The translations under genes were made by a program, and so were the position numbers. DNA of 64,000 bases. Origin: Yoonia sp. I 8.24 (GTDB taxonomy: Bacteria > Pseudomonadota > Alphaproteobacteria > Rhodobacterales > Rhodobacteraceae). Position 1 is the stretch's first letter. Every line of letters starts with the position of its first letter. A model generated the notes under the pieces. The model ran no database searches. It had not been told where the DNA came from and was given only the letters and a program-made list of their open reading frames with translations. Location of the stretch: assembly GCF_022096995.1 (NCBI RefSeq), contig NZ_JACXGQ010000005.1:248001-312000 (forward strand), written 5' to 3'. This document shows positions 18,080 through 28,123 of the stretch, piece after piece.

Positions 18080-19722
18080 CTGAACCGCTTTTGAAAATGC
18101 GCGGCGTCGAGATCGAAGGCCGCAGCGATGAGACATGGAACCCGATCATCAACGGTGTCGATTTGACGCTCCAACGTGGTGAAGTTCTTGGGCTTATCGG
18201 CGAATCTGGCGCGGGCAAGTCGACGATGGGTCTGGCCGCGATGGGCTATACCCGTGATGGCGTGCGGATCAGCGGTGGTAGCGTCGAATTCGACGGGATC
18301 GATTTATTGACTGCCTCCGCCGCGGTTAAGCGTGATCTGCTCGGCAAGCGCATTGCTTATGTCGCGCAATCGGCCGCTGCCAGCTTTAACCCCGCGCATC
18401 GGTTGATCGACCAACACGTCGAAGCCCCAATGCAACACGGTGTCATGGACCGTTCCGAAAGCGAAGAAGACGGGATGGAGCTTTACCGTAAATTGCGGTT
18501 GCCCAATCCGGATGAAATCGGTTTTCGCTACCCGCATCAGGTGTCGGGTGGGCAATTGCAGCGCGCGATGACCGCGATGGCGATGTCGTGCCGCCCTGAT
18601 CTGATTATCTTTGATGAACCAACCACGGCGCTTGATGTGACCACGCAGATTGAGGTGCTTTCTGCGATCCGTGATATTGTGACCCAATTCCGCACGGCAG
18701 CGATTTATATCACCCATGATTTGGCTGTTGTTGCCCAAATGTCCGACCGGATTAAGGTATTGCTGAAGGGTGATGAGGTCGAAACCTCTGACACGCGCAC
18801 CATGCTAGATGCGCCAACGCAGGAATATACAAAATCGCTTTGGGCTGTGCGTAGCTTTGAACGCCCGAAGAAACCAGCCATTGCGACGGGCGCAGTTCCG
18901 TTGGTCAGCATCAAGAATGTTGACGCATCTTATGGTACCGCGAAGGTCTTGCATGATGTCAGCTTTGATATGCATGCAGGGCGCACGGTTGCGGTCGTCG
19001 GTGAATCGGGCTCGGGGAAATCCACGACGGCGCGGTGTATTACCGGATTGCTGCCGCCGACTGCGGGGCAGATCTTGCTTGAAGGTGAAACGCTTCCTGC
19101 CAACTATAAGAAGCGCAGCAAAGACCAGCTGCGTCAGGTCCAGATGATTTACCAGATGGCTGACACGGCGTTGAACCCGCGCATGTCGATTGGGCAAATT
19201 ATCGCGCGACCTGTGCAATTCTACTTAGGTCTGACAGGTGCTGAAAAACGCAAGCGTGTCGACCAATTGCTTGAACAAATTGAGCTAGAGCCGACGGAAT
19301 ACTACAACCGTTTGCCTTCGGAACTGTCAGGCGGTCAAAAGCAACGGATCGGTATTGCCCGTGCTTTGGCCGCAGAGCCAAAGTTTATTATCTGTGATGA
19401 GGTCACATCTGCACTGGATCAGCTCGTTGCCGAAGGGATTTTGCGGCTTTTGGCAGATTTGCAAGATGATCTGGGCCTGACTTATATGTTTATTACGCAT
19501 GATCTGGCGACAGTGCGCGCAATTGCGGATGAAGTTGTCGTCATGAAAGATGGGCGCGTTGTGGAACAAGGGCCGAAAGCAGAAATGTTCAAACCACCGC
19601 ACCATGCATATACCGATTTGTTGCTCAGTTCGGTCCCGGAAATGGACCCGGATTGGCTCACAAATCTACTTGAAGAACGCGGCGTTGATAATATCGGCGA
19701 TGCAGCAGTTGGTAAAATGTAA
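18076..19722 (+). CDS. Peptide ABC transporter ATPase, fused DppD-DppF type
   Basis: 548 residues holding two complete ATPase domains in one chain. Domain 1: Walker A GESGAGKST, signature VSGGQLQR, Walker B LIIFDEPT. Domain 2: Walker A GESGSGKST, signature LSGGQKQR, Walker B FIICDEVT. In many bacteria these are two genes; the fusion is common in Rhodobacteraceae. The start overlaps the DppC-like gene by four bases (ATGA). It powers import through the two permeases. Confidence 0.93.
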   Translation: MTEPLLKMRGVEIEGRSDETWNPIINGVDLTLQRGEVLGLIGESGAGKSTMGLAAMGYTRDGVRISGGSVEFDGIDLLTASAAVKRDLLGKRIAYVAQSAAASFNPAHRLIDQHVEAPMQHGVMDRSESEEDGMELYRKLRLPNPDEIGFRYPHQVSGGQLQRAMTAMAMSCRPDLIIFDEPTTALDVTTQIEVLSAIRDIVTQFRTAAIYITHDLAVVAQMSDRIKVLLKGDEVETSDTRTMLDAPTQEYTKSLWAVRSFERPKKPAIATGAVPLVSIKNVDASYGTAKVLHDVSFDMHAGRTVAVVGESGSGKSTTARCITGLLPPTAGQILLEGETLPANYKKRSKDQLRQVQMIYQMADTALNPRMSIGQIIARPVQFYLGLTGAEKRKRVDQLLEQIELEPTEYYNRLPSELSGGQKQRIGIARALAAEPKFIICDEVTSALDQLVAEGILRLLADLQDDLGLTYMFITHDLATVRAIADEVVVMKDGRVVEQGPKAEMFKPPHHAYTDLLLSSVPEMDPDWLTNLLEERGVDNIGDAAVGKM

Positions 19723-19795
19723 AACGAATCGTCTATTTTTGAATGGAACAAACGGGCAGACTATCGCTCGAACTAGCTAACTAGGAGAATGACAA

Positions 19796-21337
19796 ATGAA
19801 TGGAATTAGTAGACGCGGTCTATTAAAAACGGGTGTCGCTGCTGGCGTCTTGGGCCTGACCGGCCTGCCTGCACGCGCGCAAACGCGTGGCGGTAAACTC
19901 ACCGCTGGCCTTAACGGTGCCAACACATCTGACAGCTGGGATGGGCGTACGCACTCTGATTTGTTCATGATTGCCGCGTCCATGGGGTGCGTGTTTGACT
20001 GTCTCACAGAAAACGGCGCAGATGGTCTGCTAAAAGGCGAATTGGCGGAAAGCTGGGAAGCCAGCCCAGATGCAAAAGTATGGACATTTAACCTGCGTCA
20101 AGGTGTGACATTCCACAACGGCAAAGCATTTGGTGCTGACGATGTGATTGAATCGCTTCAGATGCATGTGGTCGAAGGGTCTAAATCTGCCGCGCAGCCG
20201 ATCGTTGCAGCGATCACTGAAATGACTAAAATTACCGAACATCAGGTACAATTCACATTGGAATCCGGCAACGCCGATTTCCCATATCTGATGTCCGACT
20301 ATCACCTGCTGATCTATCCTGCTGGTCAGATCGAAGAAGCGATCGAAAAAGGGATCGGTACAGGTCTGTACGAAGTTGTCGCCTTTGATCCGGGCGTGCG
20401 TTTTGTCGGTAAGCGTTACGAAAACCACTATAAAGGCGATGACGCCGGTTTCTTTGAAGAAATCGAATACATCGCGATCAACGACAACACCGCACGTATG
20501 AACGCGTTGCTGACAGGTCAGGTCGATGCCGTTAACCGGATCGACTTTAAGGCCGAGGCACTGCTTAAGGCCAACCCAGCTGTCCGCATCCAAGAAGTGA
20601 CAGGCAACCAGCACTACACATTCCCGATGCACACCACTACTGCGCCATTTGATGACGTGAATGTGCGTCAGGCGCTGAAATACGGCATCAACCGTCAGGA
20701 AATGGTCGACAAAATCCTGCTTGGTCACGGTCAAGTTGGCAATGACAGTCCGATTGGCCCAGCCAACCAATACTACAATGCCGAGATGGAACAACTGGCC
20801 TACGACCCTGATAAGGCGCGCTACCATTTGCAGCAGGCTGGTCTTGATAGCTTGAGCATCGATTTGTCAGCATCCAACGCAGCATTTGAAGGCGCGGTTG
20901 ACGCGGCTCAATTGTATCAGGCCTCTGCATCTGCCGGCGGTATCGACATCAACGTGGTCCAAGAACCTGCTGATGGCTATTGGTCTAATGTTTGGCTGAA
21001 AAAGCCATTCTGTGCATGCTACTGGTCTGGACGTGCGACAGAAGACTGGATGTTCTCGTCTGCGTATGCAGCAGGCGTTCCGTGGAATGACACGATGTGG
21101 GATAACCCGCGCTTTGAAGAACTGCTGGTTTCAGCGCGTGCTGAATTAGACAGCGATACACGTCGCGCACAGTACTACGAAATGCAGCAAATCCTCAGCA
21201 CCGAGGGCGGTGCATTGATCCCAATGTTCGCCAATTATGTGCAAGCGGTGAATAATCGGATTGTGTCTCCTGAAGTTGTCGGGAACCTGTGGCAGATGGA
21301 TAACGCACGTATGGCAGAACGTTGGTCTGTCGCATAG
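19796..21337 (+). CDS. ABC transporter substrate-binding protein, peptide type (SBP_bac_5), Tat signal
   Basis: 513 residues. An N-terminal twin-arginine signal (SRRGLLKTG, cleavage after ARAQ) exports it to the periplasm. The family 5 fold is shown by the AESWEASPDAKVWTFNLRQGVTFHNG region. It captures a peptide or similar ligand for the permeases upstream; the ligand cannot be read from sequence. AGGAG lies eight bases before the ATG. A 73-base gap separates it from the ATPase gene, and a perfect 13-bp inverted repeat follows the stop. Confidence 0.93.
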   Translation: MNGISRRGLLKTGVAAGVLGLTGLPARAQTRGGKLTAGLNGANTSDSWDGRTHSDLFMIAASMGCVFDCLTENGADGLLKGELAESWEASPDAKVWTFNLRQGVTFHNGKAFGADDVIESLQMHVVEGSKSAAQPIVAAITEMTKITEHQVQFTLESGNADFPYLMSDYHLLIYPAGQIEEAIEKGIGTGLYEVVAFDPGVRFVGKRYENHYKGDDAGFFEEIEYIAINDNTARMNALLTGQVDAVNRIDFKAEALLKANPAVRIQEVTGNQHYTFPMHTTTAPFDDVNVRQALKYGINRQEMVDKILLGHGQVGNDSPIGPANQYYNAEMEQLAYDPDKARYHLQQAGLDSLSIDLSASNAAFEGAVDAAQLYQASASAGGIDINVVQEPADGYWSNVWLKKPFCACYWSGRATEDWMFSSAYAAGVPWNDTMWDNPRFEELLVSARAELDSDTRRAQYYEMQQILSTEGGALIPMFANYVQAVNNRIVSPEVVGNLWQMDNARMAERWSVA

Positions 21338-21350
21338 GCTACACGTATCG

Positions 21351-21385
21351 GATGTAGTATCTCACTTTGAGCGAGATACTACATC
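21351..21385. terminator. Perfect 13-bp inverted repeat after the peptide importer operon
   Basis: Arms 21351-21363 (GATGTAGTATCTC) and 21373-21385 (its exact reverse complement) with a nine-base loop, starting 13 bases after the substrate-binding protein stop. There is no T-run immediately after it, so it may protect the 3' end or act as a weak terminator rather than a classical intrinsic one. Confidence 0.6.
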
Positions 21386-21431
21386 TATTAATAAATTCTT
21401 GACTCTAGGCCCCAAATGAGTCCGGCCTATC

Positions 21432-21460
21432 TTGACATGAGCGAATCACGAAATTATATA
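21432..21460 (+). promoter_or_regulatory. Strong sigma-70-type promoter for the NYN-domain gene
   Basis: TTGACA at 21432-21437 and TATATA at 21455-21460 with exactly 17 bases between them; the -35 is a perfect consensus match. It predicts transcription starting near 21467 and an approximately 100-base leader before the ATG at 21567. Few other promoters in the window are this close to consensus. Confidence 0.7.
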
Positions 21461-21473
21461 AAACGTATACCGG

Positions 21474-21531
21474 CCAATAGCAGGTCTATTGGTTCAAGAG
21501 CTGCATAAGGTTTGCGCCTTTGCGGCTCTTG
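21474..21531 (+). promoter_or_regulatory. Structured 5' leader of the NYN-domain gene (two hairpins)
   Basis: Hairpin 1: CCAATAG (21474-21480) pairs with CTATTGG (21486-21492), loop CAGGT. Hairpin 2: CAAGAGC (21495-21501) pairs with GCTCTTG (21525-21531) with an inner AAGG/CCTT stem (21507-21510 with 21517-21520). Both sit in the predicted untranslated leader between the promoter and the start codon. Possible roles are autoregulation by the encoded nuclease or a ligand or protein binding site; this is inference. Confidence 0.5.
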
Positions 21532-21566
21532 CTGTATTCACCCTAGAGATGTTTTTGAGGTGTGCA

Positions 21567-22208
21567 ATGCGGGTTAGAGTGTATGTTGACGGCTTCAATT
21601 TATACTATCGTCGATTAAGACATTCCCGGTACAAGTGGACTGATCTTCGCTCACTATCAGAGAAACTGGTTGCTCCAGATGACGTTATCGAACGAATTCG
21701 CTATTTCACTGCGGATGTAAGCCCCAGGGCTGGAGATCCTAGCGCACCAAATCGTCAACAGGCGTACTTCCGAGCGCTAAAAACGATACCTGAACTGAGA
21801 ATCCACAAGGGTAAGTTCTTGCCGAGACAAAAATCACGTCCATTGGTCAGTAATCCCGCCCAAAAAGTCTTGGTCCACGATACCGAAGAAAAAGGTTCCG
21901 ACGTCAATCTTGCATCGCATCTGCTCATGGACGGTTTTTGTGATCAATATGATGTCGCCTTAGTATTGTCGCAGGATACAGACTTGCTTGAACCGATGCG
22001 AATGGTCGTGGAAGAGTTGGACAAGAAGCTCATTATTGGCTGGATGGAGCAGAGCCAACCAGGTAAAAAGCACCGTTATATTGCAAGTGCAATCCGCCAC
22101 ATTACGCAGACAATGTTAGCAAATTCTCAATTTGAAGACCCGGTAATCGGGCGAGGAGGAGTTAAGCTTGCGCGACCAGTTGAATGGGACCCCACCCGCG
22201 AAATGTGA
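21567..22208 (+). CDS. NYN-domain (LabA-like, PIN-fold) putative ribonuclease
   Basis: 213 residues from the ATG at 21567 ([15 protein letters not shown]); longer in-frame starts run through the leader hairpins and are unlikely. NYN domains are PIN-like metal-dependent nucleases. Acidic residues at the expected places are in [18 protein letters not shown] and [10 protein letters not shown]. Codon use is less GC-rich than neighbouring genes. It stands alone between a transporter operon and rimP, with its own promoter and leader. Role unknown; RNA processing or decay, or a defence or toxin-like role, are all possible. Confidence 0.82.
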   Translation: MRVRVYVDGFNLYYRRLRHSRYKWTDLRSLSEKLVAPDDVIERIRYFTADVSPRAGDPSAPNRQQAYFRALKTIPELRIHKGKFLPRQKSRPLVSNPAQKVLVHDTEEKGSDVNLASHLLMDGFCDQYDVALVLSQDTDLLEPMRMVVEELDKKLIIGWMEQSQPGKKHRYIASAIRHITQTMLANSQFEDPVIGRGGVKLARPVEWDPTREM

Positions 22209-22325
22209 AGGGGTTGCAGACTCACCCCCGTGGGCGTATATGGACATCAATAGCGGCGCCTTGGCTTCCAAACCCAACGCTCCACCGGGAAACATCAACG
22301 GGCCGCGCGCCCGTTTTTTTGTGCT
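22209..22325 (+). promoter_or_regulatory. rimP operon leader ending in an intrinsic-terminator-like hairpin
   Basis: A 127-base non-coding stretch between the NYN gene and rimP. Its 3' part folds as a GC-rich hairpin (CGGGC and GCCCG arms around 22299-22313) followed by seven T residues at 22314-22320, 15 bases before the rimP ATG. This could terminate the NYN transcript, or act as an attenuator for the rimP-nusA-infB operon. The segment from 22250 looks superficially tRNA-like but has no complete cloverleaf. Confidence 0.5.
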
Positions 22326-22335
22326 TGAGAGAGAT

Positions 22336-22911
22336 ATGAACGACCTGATCGCCAAAGCGGCCATTGACCGCCGTATCGCTGAAATTATCACCCCTGTTGT
22401 CGAAGACATGGGGTTTGAAGTTGTTCGCGTGCGTCTCATGACCGGCAAAGAAAGCATCCTGCAAGTCATGGTGCAACAGCCCGATGGCACCATGGAAGTC
22501 GATGATTGCGGACACGTGTCCACTGCGCTCAGTGCGGTTTTGGATGTCGAAGATCCGATTGTTGACGTCTATAACCTTGAGGTGTCCAGCCCTGGTATTG
22601 ACCGTCCGTTGACACGGTTGAAAGATTTCGACCAGTGGGAAGGCTTTGAAGCGAAGATTGAAACTGATGAGCTAATCGATGGTCGCCGCCGCTTTAAGGG
22701 CGCGCTGGCTGGGACTGAAGGTGACGAAGTGTTGATCACGATCCCCGAAGGCACGATTGGTCTGAAATTTGAATGGCTGTCAGATGCCAAACTGGTACTG
22801 ACAGATGAATTGATCCGCGATGTTTTGCGCGGGCGTAAGGATGCGGGCCAAATCGACGAAGCCCAATTTGATGAGATTGAAACCATAATTGATGGTGAGG
22901 AGAACACCTGA
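22336..22911 (+). CDS. rimP: Ribosome maturation factor RimP
   Basis: 191 residues from the ATG at 22336; the open frame extends upstream through the leader but the conserved protein starts [11 protein letters not shown]. RimP is required for 30S subunit maturation. Family signatures: [29 protein letters not shown] and [19 protein letters not shown] precedes the start. Overlaps nusA by one base (TGATG). First gene of the transcription/translation operon. Confidence 0.95.
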   Translation: MNDLIAKAAIDRRIAEIITPVVEDMGFEVVRVRLMTGKESILQVMVQQPDGTMEVDDCGHVSTALSAVLDVEDPIVDVYNLEVSSPGIDRPLTRLKDFDQWEGFEAKIETDELIDGRRRFKGALAGTEGDEVLITIPEGTIGLKFEWLSDAKLVLTDELIRDVLRGRKDAGQIDEAQFDEIETIIDGEENT

Positions 22912-24518
22912 TGGCATATACTTCCGCGAACCAGCTGGAGCTTTTGCAAACGGCCGAAGCCGTCGCACGTGAAAAAAACATCGAGCCCGGCTTGGTTGTT
23001 GAAGCGATGGAAGAATCGCTCGCGCGGGCTGCAAAGTCCCGCTACGGCGCTGAAATGGACATCCGTGTGGATATCGACCGCAAGACCGGCAAGGCCACGT
23101 TTACCCGCGTGCGCACGGTTGTTGAGGAAGAAGAGCTTGAAAACTATCAGGCTGAATTCACCGTCGAACAAGCCCGCGAATACATGGAAAACCCCGAAGT
23201 GGGGCAGCAGTTTATCGAGGAAGTACCACCCGTTGAATTGGGTCGGATCGCCGCGCAATCTGCCAAACAGGTGATCTTGCAAAAAGTCCGCGAAGCCGAG
23301 CGTGACAAGCAATACGAAGAATTCAAAGACAAGGCCGGTACAATCATCAACGCACTGGTTAAGCGCGAAGAATACGGCAACGTCATCGTGGATGTGGGCG
23401 CTGGCGAGGCTGTCCTGCGCCGCAACGAAAAGATCGGCCGCGAGGCATACCGCCCGAACGACCGTATCCGTTGCTTCATCAAAGAAGTCCGTCGCGAACA
23501 ACGTGGTCCGCAGATTTTCCTTTCGCGGACAGCGCCAGAATTCATGGCTGAACTGTTCAAGATGGAAGTCCCTGAGATTTACGAAGGCGTGATCGAGATT
23601 AAGGCTGTGGCCCGTGACCCAGGTTCACGCGCGAAAATCGCTGTGATTTCCTACGATAACTCTATTGATCCTGTCGGTGCCTGTGTCGGTATGCGCGGGT
23701 CACGTGTTCAGGCTGTTGTGAACGAATTGCAGGGTGAAAAGATCGACATTATTCCTTGGAACGAAGACATGCCGACGTTCCTCGTGAATGCGCTGCAACC
23801 TGCCGAAGTCTCTAAGGTTGTTCTGGACGAAGAAGCGGGCAAAATCGAAGTTGTTGTCCCTGATGAACAGCTGTCGTTGGCCATCGGCCGTCGCGGTCAA
23901 AACGTGCGCCTTGCGTCACAGCTAACTGGCCTCGACATCGACATTCTGACCGAAGAAGAAGAGAGCAAGCGTCGTCAGGCCGAATTTGAGCTGCGCACGA
24001 AATTGTTCATGGACACCCTTGATCTGGATGAATTCTTTGCCCAGCTACTGGTTTCCGAAGGGTTCACTAACCTTGAAGAAGTGGCCTATGTCGAAGTTGA
24101 CGAGCTGACCGTGATTGAAGGCGTTGACGATGACACAGCCAGCGAATTGCAAGCACGTGCGCGCGACTATCTTGAAGCCAAAGCGAAAAAAGCGATGGAT
24201 GCAGCCCGCGCGCTGGGTGTCGAAGACAGCCTCGTGAATTTCGAAGGGCTGACGCCAGATATGCTGGAAGCTCTGGGCAAAGATGGCGTGAAAACGCTGG
24301 AAGATTTTGCAACCTGTGCTGACTGGGAACTGGCCGGCGGCTGGACCATCGTTGATGGCGAGCGCAGCAAAGATGACGGTGTATTGGAACCGTTTGATGT
24401 GTCTTTGGAAGAAGCGCAAACAATGGTTATGACCGCACGCGTCATGTTGGGCTGGGTTGATCCCGCTGAACTTGAAGCTGAGGCCGAAGAAGAACTAACA
24501 GAGGAAGAAGAGGCCTAA
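22911..24518 (+). CDS. nusA: Transcription termination/antitermination factor NusA
   Basis: 535 residues, normal length. NusA binds RNA polymerase and modulates pausing, termination and antitermination. Order: N-terminal polymerase-binding domain, S1 domain (about 135-200), two KH domains (VGACVGMRGSRVQ and LAIGRRGQNVRLAS), then two C-terminal acidic repeat regions as in E. coli NusA, ending in a very acidic tail. Follows rimP with overlapping codons. Confidence 0.96.
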   Translation: MAYTSANQLELLQTAEAVAREKNIEPGLVVEAMEESLARAAKSRYGAEMDIRVDIDRKTGKATFTRVRTVVEEEELENYQAEFTVEQAREYMENPEVGQQFIEEVPPVELGRIAAQSAKQVILQKVREAERDKQYEEFKDKAGTIINALVKREEYGNVIVDVGAGEAVLRRNEKIGREAYRPNDRIRCFIKEVRREQRGPQIFLSRTAPEFMAELFKMEVPEIYEGVIEIKAVARDPGSRAKIAVISYDNSIDPVGACVGMRGSRVQAVVNELQGEKIDIIPWNEDMPTFLVNALQPAEVSKVVLDEEAGKIEVVVPDEQLSLAIGRRGQNVRLASQLTGLDIDILTEEEESKRRQAEFELRTKLFMDTLDLDEFFAQLLVSEGFTNLEEVAYVEVDELTVIEGVDDDTASELQARARDYLEAKAKKAMDAARALGVEDSLVNFEGLTPDMLEALGKDGVKTLEDFATCADWELAGGWTIVDGERSKDDGVLEPFDVSLEEAQTMVMTARVMLGWVDPAELEAEAEEELTEEEEA

Positions 24519-24542
24519 TCAGGCCCTTTGAAGGAATAGAAC

Positions 24543-25178
24543 ATGGCGCGTGGCGGCCACAACAAAGCAAAAGACGATGCGGCGACACGTAAGTGTATCG
24601 TCACCGGCGAAGCGCAGCCAAAGGCTGGGCTGGTCCGGTTTGTTGTGGGGCCCGATGATCAGGTCTATCCTGATGTTCTTGGTAAATTGCCCGGTCGCGG
24701 CATGTATGTTTCGTCAACACGCGAAGCGTTAGATGCGGCAAACAAGGGGCAGTTTTCACGCTCTGCCAAACAAGCGGTCACCGTTCCTGACGGTCTGACC
24801 GACGAAGTAGAACGGCAAATTGCACGTCACGCGGTGGATTTAATCGCGATGACGCGTAAATCGGGCCGCGCAGTCTGTGGATTTGAAAAAGTTAAAGGGT
24901 GGCTCGCTGGTGGCGAGCGGGTCCGCGTCTTGGTTCAGGCAGCGAATGGATCTGAACGGGGCAAAGCGAAATTATGGACGCCGGAAGGTGCGCGATACTT
25001 TGGATGCTTTACAGCCGAAGAATTGGGTTTGGCTTTTGGGCGGCAAAGTGTGATACATGGCGCGCTTGCGACTGGCGGACTCAGCAATCGTGTTGTAGAG
25101 GAAGCCACAAGGCTACGTGGCTTACGCGAAGTGGACGGTGGCGATACGGCCTCCGGGAAGGATATAGAAGCTAAATGA
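24543..25178 (+). CDS. YlxR (DUF448) domain fused to an L7Ae/L30e-like RNA-binding domain
   Basis: 211 residues. The N-terminal half (about 10-90) is YlxR/DUF448, with RKCIVTGE and the GRGMYVS motif; the C-terminal half (about 95-190) resembles L7Ae/L30e RNA-binding proteins ([18 protein letters not shown]). In Firmicutes these are two separate genes between nusA and infB; in alphaproteobacteria they are normally fused. Probably an RNA- or RNase P-associated factor. Sits 24 bases after nusA and overlaps infB by four bases. Confidence 0.9.
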   Translation: MARGGHNKAKDDAATRKCIVTGEAQPKAGLVRFVVGPDDQVYPDVLGKLPGRGMYVSSTREALDAANKGQFSRSAKQAVTVPDGLTDEVERQIARHAVDLIAMTRKSGRAVCGFEKVKGWLAGGERVRVLVQAANGSERGKAKLWTPEGARYFGCFTAEELGLAFGRQSVIHGALATGGLSNRVVEEATRLRGLREVDGGDTASGKDIEAK

Positions 25179-27670
25179 GCGATAACGACGGTAAAAAGAC
25201 ACTCGGTCTCGGTGGTTCGCGTCCAAGCAACGTGAAGCAAAGTTTTAGCCATGGACGGACCAAGAACGTCGTGGTGGAAACCAAACGCAAACGCGTTGTG
25301 GTGCCAAAGCCGGGTGCGGCAAAACCGACTGGTGGCACAGGCCCCATCGGTGGTGACCCCTCAAAACGTCCTGCAGGCATTTCGGATGTAGAACTCGAAC
25401 GCCGGATGAAGGCGCTCGCGATGGCGAAAGCCCGTGAGACAGAAGAAAAAGCAAAGCGCGAAGCCGAAGAAAAAGCCCGCGCCGCTGAACGTGAAGCACG
25501 CCGCGCTGAGATCGAAGCAAAAGAAGCCGAAGAAAAAGCGCGCGAAGAGCGTGCAAAGGCAAAAGCCGAAGAAGAAGAGCGCAAGCGTGCCGAAGCTGCA
25601 AAAGCTAAAGCAAAAGCTGACGCGCCAGCTGCAGCCCCTGCTGCCGCTGCTGTGCCCGGCGAAACTGCCGTGACGCGCCCATCTTCTGCGCCACGCAAAA
25701 CGGACCGTGATGCGCCGAACCGTGACAAAGCGGCAAAAGCTAAGCCTGGCCGTGGTGGCGCAAACGACGGTCGTCGTTCTGGTAAGCTGACATTGAATGA
25801 TGCGATGGCGGGCCGCGAAGGCGGGCGTCAGCGTTCTATGGCTGCAATGAAGCGCAAACAAGACCGCGCACGCGCTAAGGCAATGGGCGTTTCTGCTGAA
25901 CGCGAAAAGGTATTCCGCGAAGTGGCGCTGCCCGAAGCAATTACCGTTTCTGAATTGGCAAACCGGATGTCCGAACGTGTGGCAGACGTGGTTAAGGCGC
26001 TGATGACAAACGGTATCATGGCAACACAAAACCAAACCATCGATGCGGACACAGCCGAGCTGATCATCGAAGAATTTGGCCACAAAGTTGTGCGCGTTTC
26101 CGATGCCGATGTTGAAGACGTGATCACCAAAATCGACGATGATCCCAAGGATCTCAAATCGCGTCCGCCAATTATTACGATCATGGGGCACGTTGACCAC
26201 GGGAAAACATCGCTCTTGGATGCGATCCGGAATGCAAAAGTTGTCGCTGGCGAAGCCGGCGGGATCACGCAGCACATCGGGGCCTATCAGGTCACCACAG
26301 ATAGCGGCGCTGTTCTGTCATTCCTTGATACGCCAGGACACGCCGCGTTTACGTCGATGCGGTCACGTGGAGCGCATGTGACTGATATCGTTGTGCTTGT
26401 TGTGGCTGCGGATGACGCGGTGATGCCACAGACCATTGAGGCGATTAACCACGCTAAAGCAGCCAAAGTGCCGATGATTGTCGCGATCAACAAGATCGAT
26501 AAGCCAGCAGCAAACGCCGATAAAGTGCGGACAGATCTGTTGCAGCACGAGGTGATCGTCGAAAAGATGTCTGGCGATGTGCAAGACGTCGAAGTGTCAG
26601 CGATGACGGGCCAAGGTCTGGATACGTTGCTTGAAGCGATTGCGTTGCAGGCGGAAATTCTTGAACTGAAAGCGAACCCTGATCGGTCAGCAGAAGGTGC
26701 AGTGATCGAGGCGCAGCTTGACGTTGGTCGTGGTCCAGTTGCCACTGTTTTGATCCAAAACGGGACCCTGCGCCAAGGCGACATTTTCGTTGTGGGTGAA
26801 CAGCACGGTAAGGTACGTGCGCTGATCAACGACAAAGGTGAACGTGTGACCGAAGCTGGTCCTGCGGTACCTGTTGAGGTTCTTGGCCTGAACGGTACGC
26901 CAGAAGCTGGCGACGTGCTAAACGTGGTTGATACTGACGCACAAGCCCGTGAAATCGCGGAATACCGTGAAAAAGCAGCGAAAGAAAAACGTGCTGCGGC
27001 AGGTGCTGCGACGACGCTTGAACAGTTGATGGCAAACGCCAAGCAAAACGAAAACGTCAGCGAATTGCCGGTGGTCGTGAAGGCCGATGTGCAAGGCTCT
27101 GCCGAGGCAATCGTGCAAGCGATGGAAAAAATCGGTAACGATGAAGTGCGCGTGCGGGTTCTGCATTCGGGCGTTGGCGCGATCACCGAAACCGACATCG
27201 GCCTTGCCGAAGCGTCGGGTGCCCCTGTCTTTGGCTTTAACGTCCGTGCGAACACATCTGCGCGGAACACAGCCAATCAAAAGGGCGTTGAGATCCGTTA
27301 TTATTCGGTGATTTATGACCTTGTGGACGATGTGAAAAAAGCGGCTTCTGGCCTGCTTTCTGCAGAAATTCGCGAGAAATTCATCGGCTATGCGTCCATC
27401 AAAGAAGTCTTCAAGGTTTCCAATGTCGGTAAAGTCGCCGGTTGTATCGTCACCGAAGGTGTGGCGCGTCGGTCTGCCGGTGTGCGCCTGCTGCGTGACA
27501 ACGTGGTTATCCACGAAGGTACGCTCAAGACGCTCAAGCGCTTCAAGGACGAAGTCCCCGAAGTGCAGTCAGGCCAAGAATGTGGTATGGCGTTTGAAAA
27601 CTACGACGATATCCGCCCGGACGACGTGATCGAGATTTTCGAGCGCGAAGAAGTCGAACGCAACCTGTAA
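25175..27670 (+). CDS. infB: Translation initiation factor IF-2
   Basis: 831 residues. IF-2 is the GTPase that brings initiator tRNA to the 30S subunit. The N-terminus has a long charged Lys/Glu/Ala-rich coiled-coil-like stretch (about 70-150). The GTPase domain shows GHVDHGKTS (G1), DTPGHAAF (G3) and NKID (G4). The four C-terminal domains appear complete, ending in [12 protein letters not shown] overlap with the ylxR gene; the operon ends at the hairpin downstream. Confidence 0.97.
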   Translation: MSDNDGKKTLGLGGSRPSNVKQSFSHGRTKNVVVETKRKRVVVPKPGAAKPTGGTGPIGGDPSKRPAGISDVELERRMKALAMAKARETEEKAKREAEEKARAAEREARRAEIEAKEAEEKAREERAKAKAEEEERKRAEAAKAKAKADAPAAAPAAAAVPGETAVTRPSSAPRKTDRDAPNRDKAAKAKPGRGGANDGRRSGKLTLNDAMAGREGGRQRSMAAMKRKQDRARAKAMGVSAEREKVFREVALPEAITVSELANRMSERVADVVKALMTNGIMATQNQTIDADTAELIIEEFGHKVVRVSDADVEDVITKIDDDPKDLKSRPPIITIMGHVDHGKTSLLDAIRNAKVVAGEAGGITQHIGAYQVTTDSGAVLSFLDTPGHAAFTSMRSRGAHVTDIVVLVVAADDAVMPQTIEAINHAKAAKVPMIVAINKIDKPAANADKVRTDLLQHEVIVEKMSGDVQDVEVSAMTGQGLDTLLEAIALQAEILELKANPDRSAEGAVIEAQLDVGRGPVATVLIQNGTLRQGDIFVVGEQHGKVRALINDKGERVTEAGPAVPVEVLGLNGTPEAGDVLNVVDTDAQAREIAEYREKAAKEKRAAAGAATTLEQLMANAKQNENVSELPVVVKADVQGSAEAIVQAMEKIGNDEVRVRVLHSGVGAITETDIGLAEASGAPVFGFNVRANTSARNTANQKGVEIRYYSVIYDLVDDVKKAASGLLSAEIREKFIGYASIKEVFKVSNVGKVAGCIVTEGVARRSAGVRLLRDNVVIHEGTLKTLKRFKDEVPEVQSGQECGMAFENYDDIRPDDVIEIFEREEVERNL

Positions 27671-27691
27671 GGTTACAATCCAAAGAAATAG

Positions 27692-27719
27692 AAAGGGCGG
27701 TCCGATCGGGCCGCCCTTT
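27692..27719. terminator. Intrinsic terminator after infB, probably bidirectional
   Basis: AAAGGGCGG (27692-27700) and CCGCCCTTT (27711-27719) form a perfect 9-bp stem with a ten-base loop. It lies 21 bases after the infB stop and 5 bases from the end of the convergent mutT gene, so it can serve both. Confidence 0.85.
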
Positions 27720-27724
27720 GTCGT

Positions 27725-28123
27725 TTATAACCAGTCGCGTAGCACCGGGATGAGCGGGATATCTGCCGCTGGCATCGGATAGTCGCGCATATCAGTTGGA
27801 CGCACCCATTTCAGTACCTGACCCTCGCGGGCCTGTGGAGTGCCATCCCATTTACGGCAGGCAAACAGCGGCATCAGCAGATGAAAATCATCATAGCTGT
27901 GGCTGGCGAACGTGAGCGGCGCAAGGCAAGATCCCCATGTTTCAATGCCCAACTCTTCGTGCAATTCGCGGATGAGCGCGGCTTCGGGGGTTTCACCGGG
28001 TTCAATCTTGCCGCCAGGAAATTCCCATAGGCCGGCCATCGCTTTGCCTTCAGGGCGCTGCGCCAAAAGCACGCGCCCATCGGGATCAATCAACGCAACT
28101 GCAGATACTAAGACAGTCTTCAC
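27725..28123 (-). CDS. mutT: 8-oxo-dGTP diphosphatase MutT (Nudix hydrolase)
   Basis: 132 residues from the GTG at 28123, which overlaps the argJ stop by four bases (GTGA); longer in-frame starts lie inside argJ and are not favoured. MutT removes oxidised dGTP from the nucleotide pool. The Nudix box is complete: GGKIEPGETP, then ALIRELHEELGIE. Start VKTVLVSAVALID and LWEFPGGK are typical of the family. Co-translated with argJ; this pairing recurs in Rhodobacteraceae. Confidence 0.9.
   Translation of the reverse strand: MKTVLVSAVALIDPDGRVLLAQRPEGKAMAGLWEFPGGKIEPGETPEAALIRELHEELGIETWGSCLAPLTFASHSYDDFHLLMPLFACRKWDGTPQAREGQVLKWVRPTDMRDYPMPAADIPLIPVLRDWL

Noticed and set aside
20030..20827. Minus-strand 265-codon frame opposite the substrate-binding protein
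   Set aside because: Antisense shadow; composition rich in His/Phe/Val and no domain.
22240..22300. tRNA-like segment (stem TTGGC, loop TTCCAAA)
   Set aside because: One mismatch in the stem and no acceptor, D or T arm that fits; not a tRNA.
22569..23501. Minus-strand 310-codon frame opposite rimP/nusA
   Set aside because: Antisense shadow across two conserved genes.
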